Assembly (NCBI RefSeq): GCF_002980525.1
Contig: NZ_PVBQ01000013.1
Span: 50,880-114,879, forward strand
Length of the DNA stretch: 64,000 nt
Source of the DNA: Sphingobacterium haloxyli
GTDB taxonomy: Bacteria; Bacteroidota; Bacteroidia; Sphingobacteriales; Sphingobacteriaceae
Reading direction: 5' to 3'
Shown here: positions 52,566 through 61,388 of the stretch, one piece after another
How the letters are laid out: every line of letters begins with the position of its first letter
How positions within the stretch are numbered: the first letter of the stretch is position 1
Notes under the pieces: model-generated
What the model was told of the DNA's origin: nothing
The model's database searches: none
The model's input: only the letters and a program-made list of their open reading frames with translations
Position numbers and translations under genes: made by a program

Positions 52566-53196
52566 CCAATCCCCCGATAGCGATCAAAATTGGCTACCTT
52601 ATGACGGGGTAGTAAACTATTACGGGAAATTGATGTCCAAAGAGCAAGCCGATTTTTATCTAAACCGTTTATTAGAGACTATAGAATGGAAAAATGACGA
52701 AGCAGTTCTTTTCGGGAAAAGAATAATTACCAAAAGAAAAGTCGCCTGGTACGGCGAAAAGCGCTACGAATACTCGTATTCGAACACAACGAAATATGCG
52801 CTACCCTGGACAAAAGAATTGTTGGAGTTAAAAACCTTAATAGAGAAAGAAACAGGTGAAACGTTTAACTCCTGTCTGCTCAATTTGTATCACAACGGAG
52901 ATGAAGGAATGGCATGGCATAGCGATGGAGAACGCGATTTAAAGCGAGACGGAGCAATCGGATCCGTGAGCTTTGGAGCAGAACGGAAATTTGCATTCAA
53001 GCACAAGCAGACCAAAGAAAGAGTAGCGCTTTTTTTAGCACATGGAAGCCTTTTGGTCATGAAAGACACCACACAAACCCACTGGTTACACCGATTACCG
53101 CCAAGCAAGAGGGTTAAGACACCCAGGGTGAACCTGACGTTTAGAACGATAGAAGATCAAACGAAAGACAGCACGAATAGGAATAGGGAGCAATAA
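52552..53196 (+). CDS. alkB: AlkB-family DNA oxidative demethylase
   Basis: This 214-residue Fe(II)/2-oxoglutarate dioxygenase reverses 1-methyladenine and 3-methylcytosine damage. The metal site is H123-x-D125 (AWHSDGE) with the distal His180 in THWLHRLP, and the oxoglutarate-binding Arg192/Arg198 lie in PRVNLTFR. The N-terminal NYYGKLMSKEQADFYL is typical of the ALKBH2/3-like bacterial group. I set the start at 52552 (MDLFNQSPD), since upstream codons are the shifted Ada coding sequence. Overlap with the Ada-like gene indicates a two-gene alkylation-repair unit. Confidence 0.92.
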   Translation: MDLFNQSPDSDQNWLPYDGVVNYYGKLMSKEQADFYLNRLLETIEWKNDEAVLFGKRIITKRKVAWYGEKRYEYSYSNTTKYALPWTKELLELKTLIEKETGETFNSCLLNLYHNGDEGMAWHSDGERDLKRDGAIGSVSFGAERKFAFKHKQTKERVALFLAHGSLLVMKDTTQTHWLHRLPPSKRVKTPRVNLTFRTIEDQTKDSTNRNREQ

Positions 53197-53265
53197 TACA
53201 TCAAGATTACATTCCGATTCCGGAAATATCGAAATTTAGGTTAAATTTACCAGAAGAAAGTCGAT

Positions 53266-53724
53266 ATGAAGAAATTAGGAATTTTGTTGATTATTTGTTG
53301 TTGTTCGACGGGGGGCTTAAAAGCACAAAAGGCGCAAAAATTAGGTTGGATATGGGGACCGTCTGTCGGATGGCAGTATCAAAGCGGAAATTTTCTGAAA
53401 GCATCCGGGTGGGGACTATTTGCGCCCAACGAGCGTCAATATATAAAGATTAATGCCGGGGCAAATTTTACGTGGATGCAGAGCAAGACCACCGTTGTTC
53501 CTGAATTAGGTTTTACCTATTATCTAAGCAATAGTTTGATTTTGCCATTTGTTCAGGCGGAGGTGACACCATATACATTGACACCTAAAGTTGGAATAAG
53601 TATGCTTTCCATTTTAGACTTGGGTATAGGCTATGGATTTCATATGAAAACCAAGGAAGATTTTAAACCGTTAAAGGGACTAACTGGATCGGTAACGTTG
53701 AATATTCCGCTGAATTTCTACTAA
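53266..53724 (+). CDS. Small secreted protein, likely outer-membrane beta-barrel
   Basis: This 152-residue protein has a signal peptide (about 1-20, with LLIICCCSTGGLKAQ). Alternating aromatic beta-strands follow (YIKINAGANFTWMQS, VVPELGFTYYLS, FVQAEVTPYTLTPKVGISM, LDLGIGYGFHM, GSVTLNIPLNFY) and the chain ends in an aromatic residue. This looks like a small outer-membrane barrel. I do not recognise a family, and its neighbours (alkB, HU) give no functional clue. Confidence 0.65.
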   Translation: MKKLGILLIICCCSTGGLKAQKAQKLGWIWGPSVGWQYQSGNFLKASGWGLFAPNERQYIKINAGANFTWMQSKTTVVPELGFTYYLSNSLILPFVQAEVTPYTLTPKVGISMLSILDLGIGYGFHMKTKEDFKPLKGLTGSVTLNIPLNFY

Positions 53725-54031
53725 TAGGCTGAAACCTGCATAAATCGCCTTAATCAAAAGAATATAAGTAGTTTATGCAACCTTCATCGCTGTTAAAAAA
53801 CAATTTATTCTGATGAAAATTAGCGCGGTCTTTTGTTTTTAAAAATTATTTCTGTCCAGTTTTCTTTTCCTGAAAGGTATAAATAGTTGATACAGAAAAG
53901 TTTTTGAACGGTCTGAGTTTGGGAAAAAAATAAAATAAATTTTTAAACATCATAAAAAAAAGATACTTTTGCATCCCCAAACTGCTGTTGCGTTAAGGGT
54001 TGAAAAATAAATAATTACAGTAAAAACAGAT
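53725..54031 (+). promoter_or_regulatory. AT-rich intergenic region with the HU promoter
   Basis: This 307-base AT-rich gap has one recognisable signal: TACTTTTG at 53964-53971, a perfect TAnnTTTG -7 element 60 bases before the HU start. The -33 position has only TTTT runs. I see no terminator and no small gene in the rest. Confidence 0.5.
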
Positions 54032-54316
54032 ATGACTAAAGCAGAAATCATTGCGGAGATCTCTAATAAGACAGGCTTAGAGAAAGTAGATGTTCAAGAA
54101 ACAGTAGAGGCGTTTTTTAAGGTGGTGAAAAATGCTATGATTAGCGGAGAGAATGTGTACGTTAGAGGTTTCGGAAGTTTTGTTGTGAAGAAAAGAGCAG
54201 AAAAAACGGCTCGTAATATTTCGAAAAACACAGCTATTATTATTCCGGCGCACTACGTGCCAAGTTTTAAGCCGGCAAAAGTTTTTGTTGAAAAAGTTAA
54301 ACAAGGAAACAAGTAA
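54032..54316 (+). CDS. HU/IHF-family DNA-binding protein
   Basis: This 94-residue nucleoid protein has a full HU fold: N-terminal MTKAEIIAEISNKTGLEK, the GENVYVRGFGSFVVKKRAEKTARN block and the DNA-binding arm (NTAIIIPAHYVPSFKPAKVF). The arm's IIPA is at the usual intercalating Pro position. It bends and compacts DNA. The TPR gene follows after 12 bases and is probably co-transcribed. Confidence 0.94.
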   Translation: MTKAEIIAEISNKTGLEKVDVQETVEAFFKVVKNAMISGENVYVRGFGSFVVKKRAEKTARNISKNTAIIIPAHYVPSFKPAKVFVEKVKQGNK

Positions 54317-54328
54317 AACTAGGTCGAG

Positions 54329-55162
54329 ATGAATACCAAACAAATAATCGTGGTTGTCGTTGTGGTTGCCTTAATGGGGGGACTTCTTGCGCGGCCTATC
54401 AAAGGTTTGGTAGACGAAAACAAGGGAGCTAATGATCCGGCGGGTGAAGCAGCTTCGTCGGCTTTTACTCTTCAAAGTGTATCTGAAATTACCAAACAGT
54501 CTATAAACACCAGTATAGCACAGGAAATTACGACTTTAGAGGAAAAAGCTAAAGAAGCCAATGGCGACGAAAAGCTCGCTTTGTTGGAACAATTAGCCCA
54601 AAAGTGGGATGATGTTGCCAAATTTGCTCCTCAGGGATTTATTTATGAGGAAATGGCCGAAACATCACCTAAATTTGAGTATTGGTTGAAAGCTGGTGAT
54701 GCCTATCGTACGGCGTATACGAATTTGCAGGATACGGCTATGTCGGCAGAACTGAATAGGCTGGCCATTCGGTCGTATGAAAAAGCAACAGAACTGGACG
54801 AAAACAATTTGGACGCAAAAACAGGTTTAGGCGCAGCTATGGTTACAGGCAGTGGCAACCCAATGGCAGGAATCGCGTTGTTACAGGAAGTTGTCGCAAA
54901 AGACCCAAAAAATATTCATGCAAACAAAACACTGGGACTGTTCTCTTTGCAGTCCCGTCAATTCGACAAAGCTATTGAGCGATTCAAAACGGTTGTCGAA
55001 TTAAGCCCCGATGCAGAATCGTACTTTTACTTAGCGACGGGCTACGAAAATATTGGATTGAAAAACGAAGCTATTGCAGCTTTTCAAAAAAGTAAAGAGC
55101 TTGCTTCGGATCCAACCTTATCTCAGTTCATCGACAGACGTGTAGAGGAACTCAGCAAGTAA
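54329..55162 (+). CDS. Membrane-anchored tetratricopeptide repeat protein
   Basis: This 277-residue protein has an N-terminal membrane segment (IIVVVVVVALMGGLLA) acting as signal anchor, then TPR-type helices (YEKATELDENNLDAKTGLGA, EVVAKDPKNIHANKTLGLFSLQ, AIERFKTVVELSPDAESYFYLATGY). It is conserved next to HU in Sphingobacteriales as far as I can judge, and its role is not known. It probably acts as a periplasmic or membrane-side scaffold. Confidence 0.8.
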   Translation: MNTKQIIVVVVVVALMGGLLARPIKGLVDENKGANDPAGEAASSAFTLQSVSEITKQSINTSIAQEITTLEEKAKEANGDEKLALLEQLAQKWDDVAKFAPQGFIYEEMAETSPKFEYWLKAGDAYRTAYTNLQDTAMSAELNRLAIRSYEKATELDENNLDAKTGLGAAMVTGSGNPMAGIALLQEVVAKDPKNIHANKTLGLFSLQSRQFDKAIERFKTVVELSPDAESYFYLATGYENIGLKNEAIAAFQKSKELASDPTLSQFIDRRVEELSK

Positions 55163-55199
55163 TTAACATATTAATTTAATCATTAAAAACATTAAAGCT

Positions 55200-55289
55200 A
55201 TGCCAAGCGGAAAAAAAAGAAAAAGACACAAAATGGCTACGCACAAGCGTAAGAAACGTTTAAGAAAAAATAGACACAAGAAAAAATAA
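55200..55289 (+). CDS. DUF1713 (AURKAIP1/COX24-type) small basic ribosomal-type protein
   Basis: This 29-residue protein (MPSGKKRKRHKMATHKRKK and a second Arg/Lys-rich half) is almost entirely basic. It matches the short bacterial DUF1713 proteins related to the C-terminus of mitochondrial AURKAIP1/mS38. Bacteroidota keep such a gene near RNase G, as here. It is likely an rRNA-binding component of the ribosome. It lies 37 bases after the TPR gene and is easily missed by gene finders because of its length. Confidence 0.88.
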   Translation: MPSGKKRKRHKMATHKRKKRLRKNRHKKK

Positions 55290-55438
55290 GCTTGTTGGTC
55301 TTTAGGTTAATACCTGCAAGATGTCATACAATCTATAGTTTTTCAAATGGAAGACAATAGATTGTATTTTTTCATTAACGAGTTTTTATGTTTCATCAGG
55401 CTAAATACAGGTCGTATAAAGCCGTAAATGAGTAGCTG

Positions 55439-56992
55439 TTGGTAAAGGAATTAATTATCGATTCGACTCCCGATAAGGGGGTGACTATTGCTTTACTACA
55501 GGACAAACAGCTTGTTGAGCTGAACAAGGAACAGGCAGATAATAATTTCGCCGTAGGCGATATTTATCTAGGGCGAATCAAAAAGATTATGCCCGGCCTC
55601 AATGCCGCTTTCGTAGATGTAGGCTACGAAAAAGATGCGTTCTTACATTATTTAGATTTAGGACCTCAGGTTCAGTCTTTGCTCAAGCTAACACGGATAG
55701 TAAAGAACGGCAGCTATCAAGAGAAGCTGCTCAATAGTTTGAAGCTCGAAAAGGACATTGATAAAGCAGGAAAGATTTCGGATATATTAAGTCGAAACTT
55801 GCTTTTACCGGTACAAATTGCGAAAGAACCTATCTCGACGAAAGGCCCCCGATTAAGTTCGGACCTGTCTATCGCAGGTAGATTCGTTGTATTGGTCCCG
55901 TTTTCGAGCACGGTTTCCATATCCAAGAGAATTAAAGGGAGCGCTGAACGAAATAGGTTGAAGAAGATAGTGGAAAGTATTAAACCACCAAACTTCGGCG
56001 TTATCATACGGACAGTTTCGGAAGGAAAAGGTGTAGATGAATTACAGAAAGACCTTTTAGATTTAATCTCGAAATGGGAACTTTTTACCAAACGCCTTAA
56101 AAGTGTTGAGCCCGCCCAGAAGGTATTGGGTGAAATGGATAGAGCTTCTACCATTTTGCGTGATATATTAACGGACGAATTCACTCACATCCATGTCAAC
56201 GATCATGCACTATATGAAGAAGTAAAATCGTATGTGCAGGAAATTTCGCCCGATCTCGAAAAAATAGTAAAGCTTTATAAACATAAAGAGCCTATTTTTG
56301 ACCACTTCGGCATCGAAAAACAGATTAAGGCGTCTTTCGGCAAAACGGTAAACCTGCAAGGTGGTGCTTACCTCGTAATCGAGCACACCGAAGCCCTCCA
56401 CGTAGTGGATGTCAATAGCGGTAACCGAATTGCTAGTAAAGAAAATCAGGAAGAAAATGCGCTGCTAGTAAATAAAGAAGCAGCAAAGGAAATCGCTAGG
56501 CAATTGCGATTACGTGATATGGGAGGTATCGTGGTTATCGATTTTATCGATATGCACAAGCCGGCCAATCGCAAAGAGTTGTACGGGTTTTTGAAAGAAT
56601 GCATGGCAAACGATCGCGCCAAGCATACCATTCTTCCCCCAAGTAAATTTGGGCTGGTACAAATAACCCGTCAGCGCGTCAGACCCGAAATGAGTGTTGT
56701 GACAAACGAGAAATGTCCGGCGTGTGGAGGAACTGGCGAAATTCGTTCGAGCATCGTATTGCTAGACGATATTGAAAGCAATTTGAGTTATATTTTACAA
56801 GAGCAAAACGAAAAGGGAATCACATTGTGTGTGCACCCGTATATAGGCGCCTACATTACGTCTGGTTTGTTCTCTATAAGGCTCAAATGGTTTTTTAAAT
56901 ACGGTAAATGGATAAAAATAAAAGATATTTCATCGTATTATTTGACACAGTTTAGATTCTTCAATTCTAAGGAAGAAGAAATTAAGTTGTAG
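55439..56992 (+). CDS. rng: Ribonuclease G/E family protein
   Basis: This 517-residue RNase G-type endonuclease begins at a TTG codon (VKELIIDSTP); the S1-containing N-terminal region starts precisely here and no ATG or GTG is better placed. The S1 domain (VGDIYLGRIKKIMPGLNAAFVDVG), the RNase H-like and DNase I-like core with catalytic DVNSG and IDFIDM, and the zinc-link CPACGGTG are all present. There is no long C-terminal scaffold, so it is the RNase G form. It processes rRNA and mRNA ends. A hairpin terminator follows. Confidence 0.93.
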   Translation: MVKELIIDSTPDKGVTIALLQDKQLVELNKEQADNNFAVGDIYLGRIKKIMPGLNAAFVDVGYEKDAFLHYLDLGPQVQSLLKLTRIVKNGSYQEKLLNSLKLEKDIDKAGKISDILSRNLLLPVQIAKEPISTKGPRLSSDLSIAGRFVVLVPFSSTVSISKRIKGSAERNRLKKIVESIKPPNFGVIIRTVSEGKGVDELQKDLLDLISKWELFTKRLKSVEPAQKVLGEMDRASTILRDILTDEFTHIHVNDHALYEEVKSYVQEISPDLEKIVKLYKHKEPIFDHFGIEKQIKASFGKTVNLQGGAYLVIEHTEALHVVDVNSGNRIASKENQEENALLVNKEAAKEIARQLRLRDMGGIVVIDFIDMHKPANRKELYGFLKECMANDRAKHTILPPSKFGLVQITRQRVRPEMSVVTNEKCPACGGTGEIRSSIVLLDDIESNLSYILQEQNEKGITLCVHPYIGAYITSGLFSIRLKWFFKYGKWIKIKDISSYYLTQFRFFNSKEEEIKL

Positions 56993-57011
56993 GTTTAGAA
57001 AACATTAAAGT

Positions 57012-57040
57012 AAAGGCTGCCAAAATGGGCAGCCTTTGTT
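57012..57040. terminator. Shared terminator between rng and miaA
   Basis: AAAGGCTGCC and GGCAGCCTTT form a 10-bp stem around six bases, between two convergent genes. The A and T runs at the ends allow it to work in both directions. Confidence 0.75.
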
Positions 57041-57068
57041 ATATACGAACCGTCGTTGAAGACAACCG

Positions 57069-57974
57069 TCAGAGCCAATTTATCTGGATTCCATCTTTTT
57101 CCATTTTTCGGAAATAGGTCATCTGCCGCTTAGCATATCGGTGTATTTCCGTGTTTAGTTTGCTGAAAAATTCGGGATAAGTCAGTGAACCTTGTAAGTA
57201 CAACGTCGCGTATTTGTATTCCAAACCATAATAAATTAAGTCGGCTTCACTTACCCCCATTTCCATTAAGCTCTCGACTTCTTCAATGAGCCCCTGTTGC
57301 AAACGCTCTCGGAGTCTGTTTGTAATAGAGGCCCGCCGTTGTTCTAGATGAGAGTGGATGCCGAAAACAAGATAATTATCGATCACACGCTGGGCGTGTG
57401 ATATTTCTGGATGCTGTTGTAAATGAAGCAGGATTTCCAGCGCGCGTACTAAACGTTTATGATTATCAAAGTCGACTTTAAAATCTTTCGGAATACCTAT
57501 ATGACGTATCTGCGTGATGAGTTCCGCTTTGCTTAAACCAATTAATTGTTGCTGCAAGTCGTAGTTTTTTGGAATTTGTGCGTAAGGGCTTTTCTGTAAA
57601 ATTGTTTGGATATACGACCCTGACCCACCACAAAGTATAGGGCGTTTCTGTTCGCCTATGATATAGTCGTAAGCTTGAAAGAAGTCCGCGCGAAAAAGAT
57701 CGACGTTGTATCTTTCACCCGGATTTTTGATATTGATAAGGTGGTACGGTATATGCTGATATTCTGCCAAATCTTTGCCAGTTCCAATATCCATATGCCT
57801 ATATACTTGGCGGGAATCTGCGGATATAATTTCGCCGTCAATTTGGGCGGCCAGTTCTGCGGCTAACTTGGTTTTCCCCGACGCAGTGGGGCCGAGTATG
57901 ATAAGTAATAAATCAGGCGAAAGTTTTTCTTTCGCCTGATTTATTATTGTGTTTATTCTAGTGGTAATATTCAC
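57069..57974 (-). CDS. miaA: tRNA dimethylallyltransferase
   Basis: This 301-residue enzyme adds a dimethylallyl group to A37 of tRNAs that read UNN codons. It has the P-loop GPTASGKTKLA, ISADSRQVYRHMDIGTGK, GGSGSYIQTIL, and the tRNA-binding block QRRASITNRLRERLQQGLIEEVESL. The C-terminal KRQMTYFRK is typical. Its start overlaps the stop of the upstream oxidoreductase gene by 4 bases (ATGA). Confidence 0.95.
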   Translation of the reverse strand: MNITTRINTIINQAKEKLSPDLLLIILGPTASGKTKLAAELAAQIDGEIISADSRQVYRHMDIGTGKDLAEYQHIPYHLINIKNPGERYNVDLFRADFFQAYDYIIGEQKRPILCGGSGSYIQTILQKSPYAQIPKNYDLQQQLIGLSKAELITQIRHIGIPKDFKVDFDNHKRLVRALEILLHLQQHPEISHAQRVIDNYLVFGIHSHLEQRRASITNRLRERLQQGLIEEVESLMEMGVSEADLIYYGLEYKYATLYLQGSLTYPEFFSKLNTEIHRYAKRQMTYFRKMEKDGIQINWL

Positions 57975-59149
57975 TCGTCAAATTTAATCCATTTTTCGTT
58001 ACTAGCATTGCTGGTAACGACATTCTGAACAAAAGCCATGCCCCGTACACCATCATCTACTGTTGGAAAATCCAGTTCCTCTGGGGTTGGGGTTCTGCCT
58101 TCGCGTTTTGCGCTTGTCGTTGCTGCAAAGTTACGATAGATGTTAGCAAAAGCTTCTAATAATCCTTCAGGATGCCCCGCAGGTATACGCGTGTTGTGTG
58201 TTGCAAATGAACTTAACGCATACGGTGTCGTATAGGCATTCCCTGTGCGGTAGAGTTGTCGAGGCTGATCCAGCATTTTAATAATGAGGTTATTTGGATC
58301 TTCGTTTGCCCACTCTAATCCACCTTTTTCACCGTAAACACGGATCCGTACGGCATTTTCTTCTCCGGCGGAGATTTGAGATGCCATTAAAACCCCTTTG
58401 GCGCCATTGTCGAAACGTAATAGTACGGAGCCATCATCATCGAGTACGCGGCCTTCTACCAATGTGCTTAAGTCAGCACATAGTTCTGTGATTTTTAAGC
58501 CCGAAACATATTCTGCTAAATGAGCAGCATGGGTTCCAATATCGCCCATAACGAGCGATAGACCCGATTTTTTGGGGTCAGCTCGCCATGCAGCGCCCGT
58601 ATTTCCCTCGCGCTCAGATAAACGACTTAGCCAGCCTTGTGGATATTCGACGACGATTTTCCGGATTTTGCCAAAATGGCCGTCTTTCACCATAGCTTTT
58701 GCTTGTTTCACCATAGGGTAGCCTGAATAAGTATGCGTCAAACAAAGCGTTCTTCCTGTCTTTTCTACAGTAGCTTTCAGTTCTTTAGCTTCGTCCAACG
58801 TGACTGTCATCGGTTTTTCTACGACTACATCAAAGCCGTTTTCCAAGGCCATCTTTGCTGGCCCAAAATGCAGGAAATTAGGTGTAACGATCGTTAGGAA
58901 GTCCATACGGTCGCCCTCAGGCAGTTGCGATTCTTTCGCTATCATCTCTTCGTAGTTCGCATATACCCGGTTTGGCGCGACAAACAGCTCTTCAGCAGAT
59001 TGGCGAGAAACTTCCGGGTCAATACTGAACGCACCACAAACAAGTTCTATTTTTCCATCCATAAAGGCGGCGATCCGATGGACTGCTCCAATAAAGGCGT
59101 CTTTGCCGCCGCCAACCATGCCCATACGTAGTTTACGTTTCATGTGCAA
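57971..59149 (-). CDS. Gfo/Idh/MocA-family oxidoreductase
   Basis: This 392-residue NAD(P)-dependent dehydrogenase has an N-terminal Rossmann fold (MGMVGGGKDAFIGAVHR), the family motif VVEKPMTVTLDEAKEL, and a catalytic domain with GDIGTHAAHLAEY (His base). Substrate is probably a sugar, inositol or sugar-acid derivative; the sequence does not decide. Coupling with miaA by a 4-base overlap seems a matter of genomic packing rather than shared function. Start at MHMKRK; MKRK is equally possible. Confidence 0.9.
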   Translation of the reverse strand: MHMKRKLRMGMVGGGKDAFIGAVHRIAAFMDGKIELVCGAFSIDPEVSRQSAEELFVAPNRVYANYEEMIAKESQLPEGDRMDFLTIVTPNFLHFGPAKMALENGFDVVVEKPMTVTLDEAKELKATVEKTGRTLCLTHTYSGYPMVKQAKAMVKDGHFGKIRKIVVEYPQGWLSRLSEREGNTGAAWRADPKKSGLSLVMGDIGTHAAHLAEYVSGLKITELCADLSTLVEGRVLDDDGSVLLRFDNGAKGVLMASQISAGEENAVRIRVYGEKGGLEWANEDPNNLIIKMLDQPRQLYRTGNAYTTPYALSSFATHNTRIPAGHPEGLLEAFANIYRNFAATTSAKREGRTPTPEELDFPTVDDGVRGMAFVQNVVTSNASNEKWIKFDE

Positions 59150-59205
59150 ATAATTTGTTTAAATTAATGTTTAACAGGCTAAATATACACAACCGAAACT
59201 AGTTT

Positions 59206-59991
59206 TCATAGCTGGAGCACCAATTTTGTACTCCCGTTGTTATGTGAGAGATATCCCATCGGATATGTTTGTTTGAGTTCAGAGAGTCGCTCGGGATCCG
59301 TAATATAATAACGTTCCTTGCCTAGAATCCAAAACGCCTGAGGAGGTGTATGTCCCTCCTCATGAAAGCCCAAAGTACGGAGATTTGAAACCGCTGCCCA
59401 ATCCCTGTCTACATAGGTCATAATATCACTTGGATGAAAATCCTGGACGAATGCTTTTAGGAGTTTTGACAGTCCACCTACGACGCGATATCCCGCCTTA
59501 TGACAAAAGCGCAAGAGTTCGAAGGAACGGTAACTAATTGAATCTTGTCTCCGCATTCTTCTGCCCCCGCTAAAAATAGCAACAGATACGAGTTCGCCGT
59601 TATGGAATAACCCATAACGATATTTACCGGGAATGGCAATTTGCAAGTGGTTCTCGTTTAAAAATGCCGAGGCCATGCGTTTATCTATACGGGCAACGAC
59701 CGTTTGACGACCATAAATCACCTGCCCTTTCCCCAAAAGGGAGCACAACCGGGAAAGGATCTTGCGCGGATCTTTCAATATTTGATCATGGTCGACATGG
59801 AACGTGCGGATGTCGCCCACATCTACGCGTTCCGCACTTCCACCGAAATAGATAGCCAACGCAAAACAGGGCATTTTGGCATAGAGAACGACTACGCCGT
59901 TTAAATATCGATTCGAAAAGGAAGTGTCCAGTCCCTTCTCTAATTCAAGAATAAAATCCGCTATCGCCAAAGGTAAGCCCATACCACACAA
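59206..59991 (-). CDS. Protein with phage/homing-type GNAT-like C-terminal domain
   Basis: This 261-residue protein is not in a family I can name. Its region 95-235 (GQVIYGRQTVVARIDKRMASAFLNENHL, RYGLFHNGELVSVAIFSGG, SFELLRFCHKAGYRVVGGLSKLL, DIMTYVDRDWA, LRTLGFHEEGHTPP) closely resembles a domain found at the C-terminus of phage-encoded HNH and GIY-YIG-type proteins, and as free proteins in bacteria. Its pattern is that of a GNAT-like acyltransferase fold. No nuclease domain is present. It is divergent from the deformylase gene. Confidence 0.55.
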   Translation of the reverse strand: MCGMGLPLAIADFILELEKGLDTSFSNRYLNGVVVLYAKMPCFALAIYFGGSAERVDVGDIRTFHVDHDQILKDPRKILSRLCSLLGKGQVIYGRQTVVARIDKRMASAFLNENHLQIAIPGKYRYGLFHNGELVSVAIFSGGRRMRRQDSISYRSFELLRFCHKAGYRVVGGLSKLLKAFVQDFHPSDIMTYVDRDWAAVSNLRTLGFHEEGHTPPQAFWILGKERYYITDPERLSELKQTYPMGYLSHNNGSTKLVLQL

Positions 59992-60028
59992 AGTTAATAC
60001 AATCTGAATGTGTATAAATTTTTATTGA

Positions 60029-60036
60029 TACCTTTG
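60029..60036 (+). promoter_or_regulatory. -7 element of the def promoter
   Basis: TACCTTTG fits TAnnTTTG perfectly, 80 bases before the def ATG. No clear -33 TTG is at 19-20 bases upstream. The rRNA promoters in this window use the same -7 sequence. Confidence 0.5.
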
Positions 60037-60116
60037 CATAAAAATTAAAAATTGTAAAATTCGATGAAGCCAATCCTTTTACCAGGTGCGCTCATCAGCA
60101 TAATGTAAATGATTAA

Positions 60117-60704
60117 ATGAAATTACCCATTGTTGCATACGGTGACCCTATATTAAGAAAAAAAGCAGCGGAGATTGACGAAGATTATCCCAATTTGAAA
60201 CAGTTGATCAGCGACATGTTTGAAACGATGTATGCGGCTCGCGGAGTAGGTCTCGCCGCACCACAGGTTGGATTGCCTATTCGTTTGTTTGTGATTGATG
60301 CCTCTCCATTTGCGGAAGATGATGAGGATGGTGAGGGTGACCCAGCACTCAAAGACTTTAAAAAAGTACTGATCAATCCGATTATCATAGAAGAAAAAGG
60401 AGAAAAATGGAGCTTTAACGAGGGCTGTCTAAGTATACCGGATATCAACGAGGATATTATACGCTCTTCCCAAGTAGTCATTAATTATTTGGATGAAGAT
60501 TTTGAAGAACATGAAGTCGAGCTTTCTGGACTCGCAGCCCGTGTTGTTCAGCATGAATACGATCATATCGAAGGTAAACTGTTTGTCGACAAATTGAGTC
60601 CATTGAAGAAAGCAATGCTAAAGGGGAAGCTAGAGGCGATATCCAAAGGTATGGTACAGGTAGGGTACAAAATGAAATTTCCCAATCCGAAGAAGAAAAG
60701 GTAA
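60117..60704 (+). CDS. def: Peptide deformylase
   Basis: This 195-residue metalloenzyme removes the formyl group from nascent proteins. All three motifs are intact: GVGLAAPQ (43-50), EGCLSIP with metal-binding Cys104, and QHEYDHIEG with His146, Glu147 and His150. An acidic insert FAEDDEDGEGD (around residue 65-75) is typical for Bacteroidota. It is encoded alone between divergent and convergent neighbours. Confidence 0.96.
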   Translation: MKLPIVAYGDPILRKKAAEIDEDYPNLKQLISDMFETMYAARGVGLAAPQVGLPIRLFVIDASPFAEDDEDGEGDPALKDFKKVLINPIIIEEKGEKWSFNEGCLSIPDINEDIIRSSQVVINYLDEDFEEHEVELSGLAARVVQHEYDHIEGKLFVDKLSPLKKAMLKGKLEAISKGMVQVGYKMKFPNPKKKR

Positions 60705-60726
60705 CTTGCTAGTTATCCTTATCTTC

Positions 60727-61329
60727 CTAGCCTCCTATTCCTGGCAAGGATAATTCGTACTTTACAGCGACGAGCCTGATGGCTGACACCGTCAGCGTAG
60801 ATACAAAGGCATTCGTCGCTGTATCAACACCCCAAGTTCCTAAAACTACATACATAACTGCGCCTGAGAGACAAGCTGTGGCATATATTTCTTTTCGAAA
60901 AATTAAGGGTGTTTCATTCATCAATGTATCGCGTATTACGCCTCCCATAACCGCGGAGAATACGCCTAGAATAACTGCGGCAGTTTGTGAGCTTTCGTAA
61001 GTAAGCGATTTTTGTACGCCAACGACACAGAAAAAACCGATCCCTAGGGCGTCAAAGAAAGTTAGCGTTCTCGCCAATCGATACAACTGTTTGTTAGCAA
61101 CGACGGAAATGATGACACCTGTTAAAATGGCAATAAGATAATTGCTGTCCCCTACCCATATTGGGCGTAAATTTAAAAATACATCACGTAATGACCCCCC
61201 TCCGATTGCCGTCACAAACCCTGTAAATGTGGCTCCAAAAATATCGATGCCAGAGCGGTTGGCAGCCATAGCGCCCGAGATGGCAAAGACCATCGTGCCT
61301 AAGAGATCAATGCAATAAATTATGTTCAT
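60727..61329 (-). CDS. TRIC-family cation channel protein (UPF0126)
   Basis: This 200-residue inner-membrane protein has seven predicted helices. The two family repeats each carry GGGxxRD-type motifs (AIGGGSLRDVFL and VMGGVIRDTLM), which mark the bacterial trimeric intracellular cation (TRIC) channels such as YadS/YicG. It likely conducts monovalent cations. It is downstream of the M56/BlaI pair, 59 bases after the M56 stop, in the same direction. Confidence 0.92.
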   Translation of the reverse strand: MNIIYCIDLLGTMVFAISGAMAANRSGIDIFGATFTGFVTAIGGGSLRDVFLNLRPIWVGDSNYLIAILTGVIISVVANKQLYRLARTLTFFDALGIGFFCVVGVQKSLTYESSQTAAVILGVFSAVMGGVIRDTLMNETPLIFRKEIYATACLSGAVMYVVLGTWGVDTATNAFVSTLTVSAIRLVAVKYELSLPGIGG

Positions 61330-61388
61330 CCCTCAATAACAATATAATAATGCACAAAGATAGTGCATTATAGTGGACGATGATAATG

